Shown: positions 1 to 12,700, numbered from the stretch's first letter. The stretch is 64,000 nt of DNA from Zygnema circumcarinatum (GCA_037447605.1 CM074805.1:4718454-4782453); one strand, 5' to 3'. Notes: a model not told the origin generated them from the sequence alone. A program made the numbers and translations.

Positions 1-535
1 CATGGCTCACATGGTGAGATCTGTACAATCTTGGCGCAGACAAGAAGATTCGAGAAATGTACGGACGGATGTTTCTATGGAACATACTATCTATCTATGT
101 TGGAGTCAAAGTATGAATGCAACCCTTGGGCGAAGTTGTTGATGGCACACATTGTTTAAATCTCACGCTGAGGCACAGGGAGGGACGGAGGGCCGCAGGT
201 GCGAACTATTTTTTTTCGATTTTAAACCCAAAATTTTCAGCGAATTAAAATATTACCAAATATGTAATATTAATTTCAAACATGTACGGACACAGTTTCG
301 TCCGTACGGACCGCAGAATTGAAAAGCGTCGCCAACGCCATATTGTGACGTCATCATATCACCACCGTGACACATAATGACGTTTCAAATAGTTTTTTTT
401 TTTAATAACCCTAAAATGGGGAAAGAGAGGGAAACCTAAAATTTAGCTGTTTGTTTTTTGAGGCAGTTTTTAGGGACACTTATAACCAAAAACTGTAATA
501 TGTTTTAGAATTCGGGCAGGATAAACGTTTTCAGG

Positions 536-843
536 CACGTGTCCTTAGCTGCCCGAATGATTTTTTTCTTGGGATTCTTGTTTTTTCTGAGATTCGGTGA
601 CGTGGCTTGAGCCAAAAATGACAACGACGCTTCGAAAATCTGACACGTGGACACCTTTCTTGACCGACTGACAGCGGCCGATATTTCTCAGCCGGCGCCG
701 ATTTGACTCAGTTCGAGTCAAAAGATTTCTCTCAAACGTCACGTTTAATCGTGACCGTTCCAGTTAAACACCGACCGTTGGATGTTTACCACGTGCCTCG
801 AGATTCCTTGAATCTTCCTCGGTCCTGGGAGCGTACCCACGTG
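536..843 (+). promoter_or_regulatory. Cluster of four G-boxes upstream of the BBD gene
   Basis: CACGTG occurs at 536-541, 644-649, 790-795 and 838-843, all within 600 bp upstream of the ATG at 1138. G-boxes with an ACGT core are known binding sites of plant bZIP and bHLH/PIF factors in light, ABA and stress responses. Four perfect copies in 308 bp is more than chance would give. Function is inferred. Confidence 0.55.
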
Positions 844-1040
844 TCTTTGGACATTTGAGCAAAATATCTTTTCGAAACGGCCAAAAAAAACTCAATTTTT
901 TTTTATTTGGCTTTTCGTCGTTAAATTCTGTTCCAATCCAAATTTTAACTTCTATTCTGGACTTCCTCTCTTCTGTCGCAGCAGGAGCGTTTGCTCACAA
1001 GCGTCGCCTCCCCTTCACGTCTGCGTCTTTCCCCCTACCC

Positions 1041-1058
1041 TTCTCTCTCTCTTTCTCC

Positions 1059-1124
<66 letters not shown>
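1041..1124 (+). repeat. CT microsatellite in the 5' leader of BBD
   Basis: Almost pure (CT)n ends 14 bases before the ATG at 1138. It probably lies in the 5' UTR. It generates long Ser-Leu open frames in other phases, which are not genes. Confidence 0.85.
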
Positions 1125-1127
<3 letters not shown>

Positions 1128-1137
1128 CCGTCCAGCC

Positions 1138-3748
1138 ATGGCTGCGCGCTCCTTCTCCCTCTTCTCCTGCTACGAGCGCTTGGCCGTTCCAAGAAGCGCG
1201 GAGCCCCTAGGCTTCAGCAATGGCATGGGCAGCGCGCATGGCCAGCCTCTACCGACCGCCGGCCTTCGCCATTCCGCAACATGCGGTCCCTCCGTCTCCT
1301 CTTTCCATGGCGACTCCCGGAGCTTCTCTGTCCTTCGGGGCGTTTCCTCCGCAGAGTGTCTCTCCAATTGCAGGCCGGCGCGAAGGTCTCCTGCAAAAGT
1401 GCAGATGAGCATAAGCAACAATGGCGCTGGAGAGGTGGATAGTTACTTAGAGGCTCAGGTGACGGATGCAGGTATTGGAATTTCATTGCTGCTCCTCCTT
1501 TGCCTGCTTTCGTGCGAAGTGTTGACAAAGTTTTGCGATTTGCAGCCGTGCTGAATTTGTAATCTATTGCGTTATTGCGTTTTGCGCACCTTCCTGTCGA
1601 ATGTGCCCTCTGCCACACATTAGAACAAATTTTTTTTTTTTTAATCTGTGTTTGATGTTGGCTGTTCAGTGCGCATGGTACCGAGCTGCAATCGGCTGTA
1701 CATGAGCATGTTGAACGGGGCGCAAGTGGAGGTTGTGCATGTGAATCCGACCGCTGGCCGGTTGTTGCACCAAAGCAGCACACCAACCATCTTCTTACGA
1801 ATCGCCGGCTCCTCTAATCTTATGCTACCAATTGTCGTAGGTATGTGTTGCTGACATGATTCTGTGCTCCATTCAGATTTGGGATTGCTGCTTCAGTTTC
1901 TTCTCAGGATGTGAATCTTGACGGTCACATGTACGGACTTGCTTTCTTGAGGAATGCCGAAATATTTGCCTGCAATCGATTGCTGTTGTTTCATTCATTT
2001 GACCATTGATATTTCGTTAGCATCTGATTGTCTTTGTTGCTCCTGCAGGAGAGCCAGCAATTACGGCACTCATGAAGGCTAAGCATCAGGATGTTCCGGT
2101 ATGGGCTTGAAACCACAGTTTCAAACGTTGCAGTGGTGGTTTCCTCCTGTGTGTGTATTGACTATGTTCAGCATACATCTGACTAAAGAGCCTGGTTGAA
2201 TGCTGAAGACCTGTTTTCGTATGACCATTGACTTGTATTGGTTGATTTGGTGAATTACAGGGACGCCCGAATCAGTATGAGCTAATGGGAAACCTTGTGG
2301 AACTTCTTGACTATGAGGTCGGTATCTGTTGCCTCTGGCATGATTTGTTTTTTTGTCTTTCCGTGACCAAACGCCTCTTGGAAAGGAGCGGCAGCATACT
2401 AATTTTTGTGGATTGTAGGGTTCTTGGTGCAGCAGTCGACCATCTCAGCTCAATTCTTTAGTTGTGGATGTTTCAGGTTCGCATGGTGAGGGTTACAGAC
2501 CGTGTGGTGGATACCTACATTGCACGAATTTATTTCGCGAAGGTGGGCCCTTTCAACATTCATTTGCAGGCATCCATTTTGCTTCATGAGGATATGTAAG
2601 AGAGAGTGGATCTGTTGGAATTGGTGGGCATTTTTGTGGCCGGCAACCTTTCCTCACACTGTTATTGGATTGCAGTTCCATTACGATTGCTGTATTGAAT
2701 CTCGTGTATTTGCCGTGTGCAGCATGGAACCAATGAGCTGATCAGCGTTGATGCTCGGCCATCAGATGCAATAAACCTTGCTGTCCGATGTAAGGTGTGT
2801 ATAGGGAACTTTTGAGGCAATTATTCTGAAGTCCAAGTATTGGTGCAGCTTGAGAAATAGTGAGGATGCTAGGACGATCTTCTGAGGTGGTTTGTGAACT
2901 GGTACAGGTACCAATTTTTGTGCACCGGTCGATTGTGCTCAATGACGCTGTCAGAGTAGCGCATGAGCCCCTCTATCAGCCAGATGGACATATTGACCGT
3001 TCTGCTGTCGCTCAAAAAGATCCTCTGGTGCTGGATAAGTATGTGCTGGCCGAGACCCTCGCATTGGATTTCGTGTGGGTGCAGTGCTTTCTGCATTGCT
3101 AACGAGTGGGTGTCAGTGGAAGAAGCCATTCGTTCTATTTCTGCCTCAGGTTGCCAGGAACGTTTGTTGAATCGTTTTGTGGTTGTTTGCAGGGCTTTGG
3201 AAGAGTACGATGCTATGGCTGAGGAAATGAGCCTTGTAAAAACCATGATGATTGCCGTAGCAGAAGAACGTTATGCAGATGCTGGTAAGGCCTTGATCTG
3301 ACAATTCCTTGTTTTATCAGTTGTTATGGATGGCTGTAATGTGGGGATTGCTATTCTGCAGATTAGCTGTGAGTCATCAATGTGATATCTTCCTCATCTG
3401 ATAGGGAACCACGTTGCAACTCTTTTTGCAATGGGGCATGATCTGTAGTCTAGGGCTTTGTACATTTAAAGTAAACATGCTGTGCTTTCAATTCAGAAAT
3501 CTCATTTTTGTTCATACTTGTTTGGCAGCTCGCATACGAGACCAGCTCAACAACTTTCGCAGAATGGGCACTGGCCAGCTCAACAAGGTGTGTCCGGCAA
3601 ATCCATGCTTCTGAAAGTAAAAGACCATTTTGTTCTCTACTGGCAGTTGCTGCTGTTGCTCGGTTCAACTTTTCTGCTGTTTTGTCTAGCGTATATGAAG
3701 TCATTCTTACATAGTTTGGTCTGTACTTCAATTTTTCTCTCTCCTCTT

Positions 3749-3803
<55 letters not shown>

Positions 3804-3904
3804 TGCTCGTGCACCTCTTAGATATGTACGTTTTCATATTCAGACAATCAGTCAGAGCTTGAAACTTACCTTGTCTGTATGTATTGGGGCGTATGCAGCA
3901 CTGA
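1138..3904 (+). CDS. BBD: BBD-type bifunctional nuclease (DUF151 plus UVR motif)
   Basis: Ten exons give a 345-residue protein: 1138-1471, 1670-1840, 2049-2098, 2261-2317, 2477-2542, 2723-2794, 2908-3038, 3193-3284, 3529-3587, 3899-3904. The first ~100 residues are Ser/Arg-rich, like an organelle-targeting leader. The BFN/DUF151 domain follows, with the family signatures YEVRMVRVTDRVVDTYIARI and RPSDAINLAVRCKVPIFV. The C-terminus carries a UVR-type helical motif (EERYADAARIRDQL). Arabidopsis BBD1 and BBD2 have the same order and about 325-330 residues; they are reported to have RNase/DNase activity and a role in basal defence and ABA responses. The last exon supplies only one codon and the stop, so the extreme C-terminus is the weak point. 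A second reading of 3899-4038 looks protein-like but does not fit the splice phase. Confidence 0.9.
3738..3803 (+). repeat. CT microsatellite in the last BBD intron
   Basis: Nearly uninterrupted CT dinucleotides on the sense strand lie inside the 3588-3898 intron, about 95 bases upstream of its acceptor. It is one of many pyrimidine tracts in introns of this window. Confidence 0.85.
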
Positions 3905-5118
3905 CGTCGGAGGCCGCACGTGCAATGGAAATTCGTTCTGTAACATCATCTTGTGCAGCCAATCATTACTTCGTCCCTCACATGGACGACCTTACGACAC
4001 TTCTTATGTCAAGTGCTGGAGCCGGATCTGCACGCTAAGTTCACAATTGTCGAAGTTAGGGCGAGGGCGCTTCGCTATGATCCGTGAGCAAAGCCTTTCC
4101 AAACATAATGTGATAGACAGGCGGGAGGGTTTCTGCATGGTAGGCATGATTGGTGTGGTTTCTTCATTACTAGTAGTGTGTTCTCACAGGCACCCACGGG
4201 TATATATGGGCGTAGCAGGAGGGCGTGGTGTGTACATAGGCAACAGGCCGGGCGGGCTCTAAGTGGTGGAGCTGTGCTTGTGAGAATGTATGGTGTGAAT
4301 AGTCCCTATATGTACATAGAACCTATTTTTCACTATGGAGGGAGCATTCGTTAGAAGTCTTGTGGCAGGGGGTTGGCTCGGCATCCATCAAAGATGGCAT
4401 TCATTAGGAAGCTGCATAGTTACCGTCCTTGTTGGGCTCGACCTAAGAAGGTTGAGAAGTGGCAAGCCCAGACACTGGCAGGAAGTTGGAAGGCTGATAT
4501 GTTAGTTTCATTGGGGAGCGCTGAAAGGGTACAACGAACTCACATGCGTGTGCGCTTCTCCGCAGTATTGAAACTACTCTCATGGGAACTACTGCTATTC
4601 TCTCTAGGGTTTGCATTGCAATGGTAACATGCTGTGGTGATCGACTTCATGCAATGCGGTTGAATTGCTCCCTTTGATGGAGAGTCGGTACGCCGTTCAG
4701 CATTCTCTTGCGGCGTTGACGTGACTACAACCTTTGCATTGTTAAAAACCCTAAGAAAACTGAAAACCTCTAGGAATCATCACCACTACTACGGTACAGC
4801 TGCAGTTACTGCTGCTTCTAGCACAACCGCTATCGCTACCGCTCCCACTCCTGCTTCCTCGTGTATGTGGAAAAGAGTGAAACGACGTGAGGAAGACGTT
4901 GACCACACAGAACAGGCAGACGCCAATGCAAATGCAGACCAACTTCAGCCCAAAACCAAGGCAAAGACAGACGCAGTTAAAGGCGTGGAGACAGAAAGGG
5001 GCACCAACAAGGGCAGCAACAGTGACGCAGACACAGGTCACCCGATGATCATGATTTCAGCTTTAATTTCTATTAAGAACAGCACTGAAATTACATTCAG
5101 AACAAGGGCCGGGGTCTT
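3905..5118. other. Tail-to-tail intergenic region BBD / CMK
   Basis: This is the shared 3' space of two converging genes. Open frames at 4373-4627 and 4721-5161 have no recognisable domain and no exon-like boundaries, so I treat them as noise or 3' UTR. No repeat or RNA gene is seen. Confidence 0.5.
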
Positions 5119-8100
5119 CTATGCTTCAAAGGAGAAAGGCAGTTTAAGAGCGTCTAACTGACCAATGCCTGCGCCCTTAAGGTCCTCTTTGCTCTCCCCG
5201 GTCCACGGCCCTTGCAAGAAGTCCATTCCCGGAAGATACCATTCTCCTTCACCCCTTGTCAAAAATTTCGCATCTGCCACAAGTAGATACATAAATCAGC
5301 CTACGACCAAGTCTTTCCACCAACATTCAGCAGTACGGTTGGCTCTTATTCTTATTCTCTCTCTCCCCCCTCACGTGCTTATCCTCCCTTTGAACGTTGG
5401 CTGCACAAAAGTAGTAAATGGATACAGCACTACTTTACTACAGGAAAACAGGGCTCCCCATAAGAACCAACAAATAAGAGGGGGGCGAACGGAGTGTGAA
5501 TAAAAAGGTCACACCTGAGATAAACACCTTCGCATATTCCTCCTCGTCATAAAGAAACCCCGGGGGTTCGAAGTCTCCTACTCCCACAATGGTGCTCCCA
5601 CTGAAAACCATAGACCATCAAACCATAAGAATGCCATCTCCCAAATGATATTAACATCTTGCTGATTAGGAAGGGGTACGAAGCTAAGTCTAACTAAACA
5701 TAAACTGCTGGTTGCTGCATGCGGTTCATGCAAGAGAAACCTAAAGACTGTTCCACTGCATTTCAGGGTTTTTTTTAGAGCTGAAATGGGTAGTTAAAAA
5801 ACAGCTTACCTTCCTGACATGAAGACTGCCCGATAACGGCCTTGTCCAGCAGCTGCTACCCTATGTTTCAACCTGCGGAGGCTCGGAAGGACTTCAAAGG
5901 CCGGAGCTTCTGCAAGTGAAGGACAACCAAAAGTCAAGTCAAGTAGACCTGTATGTTTCAGTATTCAAGGGCTTAATATTGTAAGCAAATGAATCCCATT
6001 CAAAGAGTCTCAATTCATTCATGTGCAGCACAGTTATGTGTATGCGCATCACGTATTGCGATCAAAACACAAAAGTGCCTGAGGAATTCTGCAATTTGAA
6101 CATCCTTGATAAATTAATCTTCGTATAGAATCCTACATGACGCCCTACTCGCCTACCAAGGTCATTGATGCATGTGTCCTGAGTCACTCCCTCCTGCAGC
6201 ACTCGCTGAAGGAGCTCTTCGGGGTCAGCTGCACTAGCAGCATCCAAGCGAAAGCGCTGCCGTCCCACCCGACATGGAGCGCTTACTCTCAGCTCTGCAA
6301 AGCAGGGCGGAATGACACTACCATTTCACAAGTGCAGTTCTGTATCCCACGCATCCATTCATCCATCCAAACTCACTTCGTGGAAAGTAGAGACCTTTTG
6401 ACGTTTCTCTTACAATGCTTCCATGAAAAAGCCTTTCGCACTCCAACAGGCAGTATGAAGGTCAGGATGACCCCACTGATCGTGAAGTTGGTAAGCTATG
6501 AGTTATGAGTTGAGCATATCAAGGAAGAAACGAATAGATGTGCAAGAAAGAGCATACCCGATAGACATCAGCAGTAGAGCACTCCGCCGGTGGCTTCATT
6601 AACACTAATGGGGTGCTGCGAATGGAGGGGATTTCCAACGGCTTCACCAACTGCGAAAAAAACAAAAGTGATAGAACTTAGACAGTGTAAATTCAATTGC
6701 TGACTTGGGAGTGCAGAGGGAAACTCTTCCCATAGACCTGTAGAAAAGGAACAAATCCTTCCCACCCAACGAAGAAAACTAGCAAAACTCAACACCTTTC
6801 CTAACATGACAACTCTGCAGCGGCTGCAAATAGCAAGCAGGCTCTTCAATGCGCTCCCTCTCTGCAGTTCAATCTGCAACAAGGTGGCTAAAACGATATG
6901 ACTGTAATAACATCCAACTTTGGCATTCACCTCTCCTCGCCCTGTACAATAGGCTGCTCCTTGCGCAAAGAAGAAGGGAATATCCGAACCGATTTCACCC
7001 GACCACTCCTGAAGCTGCGCTTCAGTGGAGGGACTTCCACACAGCTGATTGGCTGCCCATAATGCAGTGGCTGCATTGCTGCTGCCGCCGCCTAAGCCTG
7101 CCCCTGTGGGAATATTCTTATCTAAATGAATCTGCCCTCCAGAATACCACCAAAGTACACCAATTGTCAGGTGTTTCTCAAGGGTTTCTCAAGGCGATTC
7201 TGGAAGTCTTCTAAGGGTCCTCAAGTGCGGGCTTCTAAAGTTTTTCAGGGATTGTTTGAAAGTGAATCACTACTCATCTCATACGCATAGAGCACAGTAA
7301 GCCCTTGGAGGGCACAGTAAGCAAAACGATGAGAGATTAAGCAATGGTAACTGCTCAGAATGTCGCTTGTAGAAATGGTTTTCAGCCAAAGGCAAGTTGG
7401 AAGCGAAGGAAAAGAGAAAATAACTGGTAGACATGGAAGCGACGAGCATTACCCAAAAAAATGTATTGATGCCTGTTTTCCTTCGGAAGAGGTTCAACGC
7501 CTTGATAACCTGCAGCTCCACACTGTTTAGAATTGAATTGTTCGAGAAAAATGCCAATTTTTTTTCTCCTCCGCATCCCGACAATCTGACTGTAGTTCAC
7601 AAGAAACTAATTATAAAGTTTACCAAGCATTTCCAAGTTGCATTTGCAAATTTTCCATACACAAAAACACAAATACATCAAACTTCAGCTTTCTTCGGAA
7701 CTCAAACATTCGGGTCGGAAAACTTATAAAGCTGCATATTCAGATCCAAAAATCTGGAACCAGCAAAACACTGTAACGCAAAACTCTCGATGTTAACAAT
7801 CATAGAAACCCTAACAATCCAAAAATCCAACAACAACATACTCACTAGATTTTTGTCATCTAGCGGCACTCCAGGAGCATTAGTGGTGAGGGAGTCTTTC
7901 ACATTTGATGGAGAAATGGAGAACCGCAAAGTATCACCCAAGTTGATCACCTGAACAAAACATCTCCTTTCGTATTTCAAACCGACAAGCACAGAATAAT
8001 TTTGAGGATATTTCGGATTCTGAGTCATGACCATCGTTTTTCTACTGCAGTTACGACAATAGTTGACATGGAGATGCACAACCTTCATATTAAAAATTTG

Positions 8101-9473
8101 TCCACTTGTAGGGAGCTGAAGCCTGTAGTGCTTCCTAAGCCACTTGAAGACTACTAAATTTTGTCTAAGCTCCATCCCTTTCGAAACTAAAACAAAATCT
8201 CGCCTCCTTCCTTTTAGAGGCATTGTCGAATCACTACAATAATTGAAAAAAAAAATAACAAGCAGAGTAGAGTCTTGTGCTTGCTAACTTGTAAGCGCCA
8301 AACAAGAAAAAAAAAATAAACAGCAAGGAAATGCACTAAAAGCTGATGCTACATGAAATGAATCTTGCTTGTGAGGAAAGGAGCGTACGTGGAAAAGTGA
8401 TGCAATGTCGTGATATCCGTCAGGACGTTTGCTCGTGACCCGCAGAAAAATGTTCACCTGCAGCAGCATATGTCAAGTCAGTGATGCCTCCAAACATAAA
8501 GTCAAACTGCTACAAAGTGTAGTAGTGTTATGCAATGTACTGCACATGCAGAAGCTGTCGGTCGTAAGCGATGCAAAACGCGCCGAATCAAGGGCGACAG
8601 AAAAGCCCTGCATTGGACATGTCTGTTCAAAACTTCATATTCCATAAGACTATCACGGCAGCCTTTTTAGACTCCAACAAAATCCGTACACAGTTGGCAA
8701 CCGATGCTGCTGCGAACCTTTGCAGGAGAAAACAGTGTGATGTTGGTCATCCGCTTCTCTCGCTGAGGATCGTGTGCGTCTGCAAACTTATCGATTGTTT
8801 CTTTCGGGTTATAAATAACCTGTCATGCAGACAGACACAAGCGCACTCTGAATGACAGAGTCAGCATTCAGACATAAACAAAGTTCGAAGGGTTTCAAGT
8901 TCTGCGCCTCCTTTGCCCTACTCAGCAGTCAGCAGCACATGTTGTGGGATTGAGTGAAGCTTCAGAAACCCATTCGATAATAAGCTCATTATAGTCTGTC
9001 TTGGCACGTCGAGGTTCCACTTCTCAGATAGAGCTAAAGCACACCTTACAATGTAAGACCTTCCGTCGCACTTTTCTACGTTATTCATAACCAAACAATA
9101 CGATAACAGAGTGCAACAAATGATGCGTGTGAATTCAGTGTCACAACATCGAATTTTACCAAAAAACCTAAAGACTAATAAAATAAAGCAAAACAAACAT
9201 AAGAACAAAAAAATACAGCCAAAAGATAAAATGGTTTACTTCAATCTGCTGCCGAGAACTCTCCTCTGCAGCTTCATCACTGAAAGAACATTGAACTCTC
9301 CTCCGAAGCTTCCATTCCTTTGGACGAACGGAGGGAGCGACAGCTGTCGCCCTTCTGGAGAGACGCAAGCTTCCGCAAAAAGACCGGCCATGGCTCGCTA
9401 CGCTGCCGGTTCCTTCAGCCGCTTTGCAGGCGAGCAATGTCGGCGAGACCGCCAAGGACGCCATGGCCGCCAT
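5119..9473 (-). CDS. CMK (ISPE): 4-diphosphocytidyl-2-C-methyl-D-erythritol kinase, plastid
   Basis: This is the fourth enzyme of the plastid MEP isoprenoid pathway: ATP-dependent phosphorylation of the 2-hydroxyl of CDP-methylerythritol. Eleven exons on the minus strand (9240-9473, 8718-8762, 8389-8457, 7846-7950, 7453-7509, 6931-7131, 6558-6650, 6157-6256, 5810-5909, 5515-5600, 5119-5273) close to a 414-residue protein, against about 383 in Arabidopsis. Residues 1-70 are a Ser/Ala/Arg-rich chloroplast transit peptide. GHMP-kinase signatures are intact: FSPAKVNIFLRVTSKRPDGY with the conserved Lys93, the ATP loop PTGAGLGGGSSNAA at 178-191, GSDIPFF with the catalytic Asp220, and the C-terminal MSGSGSTIVG motif. 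The 45-base second exon is short but codes the essential SPAK segment. The gene is head-to-head with the WDR91-like gene, 242 bp between start codons. Confidence 0.96.
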
Positions 9474-9715
9474 GGCCGGCGTTGCAGGATCAGAATCAGG
9501 AAATTTAAAAGGCCTCCCTCCCTCTCTTTATCTTCTGCCTTCCTCTTTTCGGAATTCCCTGTACTGCGTTTCCATGTGAGCCTGATCCACTAAATTTCGT
9601 TAAATAAGCTATATTTCGCTCACATGGAAATCATGGTGACGATGCTACTGACGTCATAGGTTGCAAACTTTTCAGCGGTCCGAGTTGCAGTTTTTTCTAA
9701 GGGAGAGAGAGAGAG
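9474..9715. promoter_or_regulatory. Bidirectional promoter CMK / WDR91-like
   Basis: Only 242 bp separate the two divergent ATGs. It contains TGACGTCA at 9649-9656, continuing into GGTTGCAAAC, 67 bp before the WDR91 start codon. A GAGAGA run (9705-9715) directly abuts that ATG. The same extended motif recurs at 39912. Confidence 0.6.
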
Positions 9716-12700
9716 ATGGAAGCCATGGCTGCCGCGCATACTCTTGTGAGGGAGTTTCTTCTCTTTCGGGGGTTCTCCAACACTCTTCGGGCCCTTGAAT
9801 TCGACGCAGCTGCTGACAAGGGCCATGATTTCAATGTAGACCGCATCACTGAGCTGCTGTTCGTGACTTATCCTTCGCAGTACCAGCCAGAGAACATGAT
9901 GAATCTGTTCAAGTTTCTCAAAGAGCGCTTCTTTTCTCGCATAGATTCAAGGTATGCCGGCATTATCGCTAAGCTCGAGAGCTCGATGAAGCGGAATTAC
10001 ATCGTTCGAGCTGTCCAGAGCGGGAGGATGGACCGAGTCATCGCATTCTTTGAGCTTCTTGGAGAAGAGCTCTTAGAGAGCGGAGACGATTGGGAGGCTT
10101 GGTTTGGTAAGCGATTTTCCTTTCCTTCATTTGCGTGCTAGCAGAGTACATTAGAAGTAGGAAAGACGTCATGATGGTTAAAGTCCGGGCTAGAATTAGG
10201 GTTAGGGTTAGGGTTGGAATACATTGGATGTCAAACGCCAAGTTTGGGTTATATTAAGGTTATGGGGCTTGAATAATGTAGAGCTTGGACATTATGGTTA
10301 CATTTGAGGAAGCCAGTTAGGGTTATGGCCGGAATTAGTTAGGGTTAAGGATTGGAACTAGTGCCATTTTTGGAATTAGACTATAGTTCGGCACAGTTAC
10401 GGTTAATATGCTAGAATTAAGGTTACAAGTGGACTTGAATGGGTGGGATGAGCAGTAGTAGAATCAGAAATTCACTTACCCCTCTAGGGTTGCGGAGACA
10501 GGTCGCCCCTTTTGGTTTCTAATGATTTTTTAGGTTTGTGGAGTGCAGCCATTCCCTACATGAAAAACGTGGCTGTAGAATCCCGCTTTCAAGTGTACTT
10601 TTCAAAGGATTGGCGACAAGCTCTCATTGTTTCCTTCCGCAATTTTCTCATGGAAGTCTACAGCAGCATCAATATCCTGCACAGTTACTCTAACTTCTCA
10701 TCACTTTTGTGAACAATGTTGCATAGACATGCCGAGTGTGCAGCCATTTGATAGTGGAACACTGCAGACCACTTAACGTCTCGAGTCGGGAATGTCTAGG
10801 TTTTTTTCCTAGGACTTTGGCTCCTATCCCTCGTTTCAGACCATTCCATATCTACTTTTTTCAACTCCTGAAGGAAAGGATCCCTTGACATACATGATTT
10901 TCCCCACAGCTTCCCGCCCTGTTGGAACTTCTTGAAAGGCAGAAACAGCAGCAAAGGATGGAAACTGAACTCATTCAGCTCCGTGCTGAATGCGAAAGGT
11001 TGAGATGCTCTCTGGTTGCGGAAAAAACTTCTAGTAGAAGGTGAGGTGTTGGAAGAACGGCAAAACACTTCAAAAGTCAAGCCATCCGCTTGAGACTGTA
11101 AGGTATATCATGCTGACTTCTTCTGTTGGCATGTCTATCGCAGAACCTCGAATCACAATACCATAGAGGACAACACCAAGGAATCTCCTGGCCAATCAGA
11201 GCCCGCCAGCTGTCTGCTCAGAATTGCTGACTCTTCACAGAGTACTGCGGAAGTTGAAGATGAAGATGGGAGTGATTCTCAGCTTCTGCCAGTGTCATAC
11301 CCTTATGGAATTTCACTTCCTTCTCCGAGTGGGAATTCTGTTCTCGCAAATGAAATGCCCTCTATAGAAACACCGTCTGACAGCCTTCTGAAGGAAACTC
11401 CACATGTGAAAGGAAGGGCCTTTCTGAGTGAAGAGAGTTTCCGCGATGGAGGACCCTCCGAAGGAGCGTCTCTTGCTGGTTTGTAGCAATTCGCCGTCAA
11501 TTGATTTCCTCTGCGATCTCACTCTCTTTTCCTCCCTCCTTTTCCGCCTCCTCGTTGGAGAATAGTGAAACGGACTAAAGCTTTTCTTCCTCTGAACACT
11601 TTTAAGAGCCTAGCGCAACCTTAAAAGCTCAAAACTGTATATGATTAATAAATCGGAGGCCCAGGGTGCCTTAACCGTCGGAAGCTTCTTGAAGTTCTTG
11701 AATATCTGATTTGCATTGATGGTTTCATGGATCGAGCAGGAGAGGGCAGGTTGTTTGAGGAACCGAAAGAACTGGCAGTTCAGAGCGTGGTACGCCTTTC
11801 TCCCACTCCCTTGCCCTGTCTGCCTTCCTCGTCCTCTTGCTACCCCCCTCTCTCCTTCGCTTTACCTCTCCCTTCTCTCCGAATGGCCCATGTCTTCCCC
11901 GTCTTTCTCCCCCGTCGACTTTTTCACTCTCCCCCATTCCCCCCTTTCTTTCCCCCTCTCACTCTCCTTGCCGTCTTTCTCTGCCTCCCTTCTCTCGTTT
12001 CTCCCTTACCCCCTCTCCCCCTCTCCCTATCGCTACTCTTTGCCGATATTTCTGTCCTCTCTTCGTTTCTCTCTTTCCCCTGCCTCTCTCTCTCCCCCTC
12101 TCCCTCCCCTTTCCCCCCTCCCCCATCTCTATCCTCTCTTCCCCCCACCTTACATGCAAGTCCCTGACTGGCTTTCAAGTGAGCACCAAACGTGTAACAT
12201 GCACTACTATGTTGAACATTTGTTAACTATCACTTTCTAAAGTCATGAACATTGTAGAAACCTGAAGGGGAAGTGTTTCTATTGCAGGATCGGTTTTCTG
12301 GGCACACCAGTTCGATTTCACGGTGCCGATTTTCTGCCAGTGGAGCAAACTTCGCGAGTGCATCTGTTGACGGAACCGTCCGGTAGGTTCATATGAAACG
12401 TCATCACCTTTGGGAGAATAGGCAACGGCTATTTTAGTTGTGTATGTGTTTTTCGGGTTTTAACTGCTCAAGAGTCAAAGAAGAATGCAAACCTGCTCCG
12501 TCTGTGTGGAATGGTTTGATGGTGTTTAATTTTGATGGCAATGAAGTGTTGGGAGAGAGGTGGAAGAGTGAAGGCGGAGGATGAGGGAAAAGATGAGACG
12601 TTGAGGATGGGGGGGCAGAAGAGAGGAGAGAGATGCCTAAGGTTGTAGAGTTGTTGAATGAGAGTGAGGGAGTTAATTCTGCTTGGAAACAGAATATGGA

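Larger units (their letters stand above)
1..1137. other. Upstream region of the BBD gene, no gene seen
   Basis: I see no supportable coding exon here. The stretch is AT-rich at first. It carries three GTACGG hexamers (59-64, 284-289 and 304-309, the last inside the palindrome CCGTACGG at 302-309) and one TGACGTCA palindrome at 346-353. Four G-boxes follow at 536-843, then a CT microsatellite just before the start codon. It is best read as the promoter and 5' leader of the gene starting at 1138, possibly with the far end of an unseen neighbour at the left edge. Confidence 0.6.

Noticed and set aside
855-1442. 195-codon plus-strand frame with a Ser-Leu run
   Set aside because: It reads the CT microsatellite and then the BBD first exon out of frame; the BBD frame from 1138 is conserved.
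3899-4038. Protein-like reading LTSEAARAMEIR... as a larger last BBD exon
   Set aside because: The phase does not fit the donor at 3588. The in-phase reading ends after one codon and gives a normal family length. A missed micro-exon could revive it.
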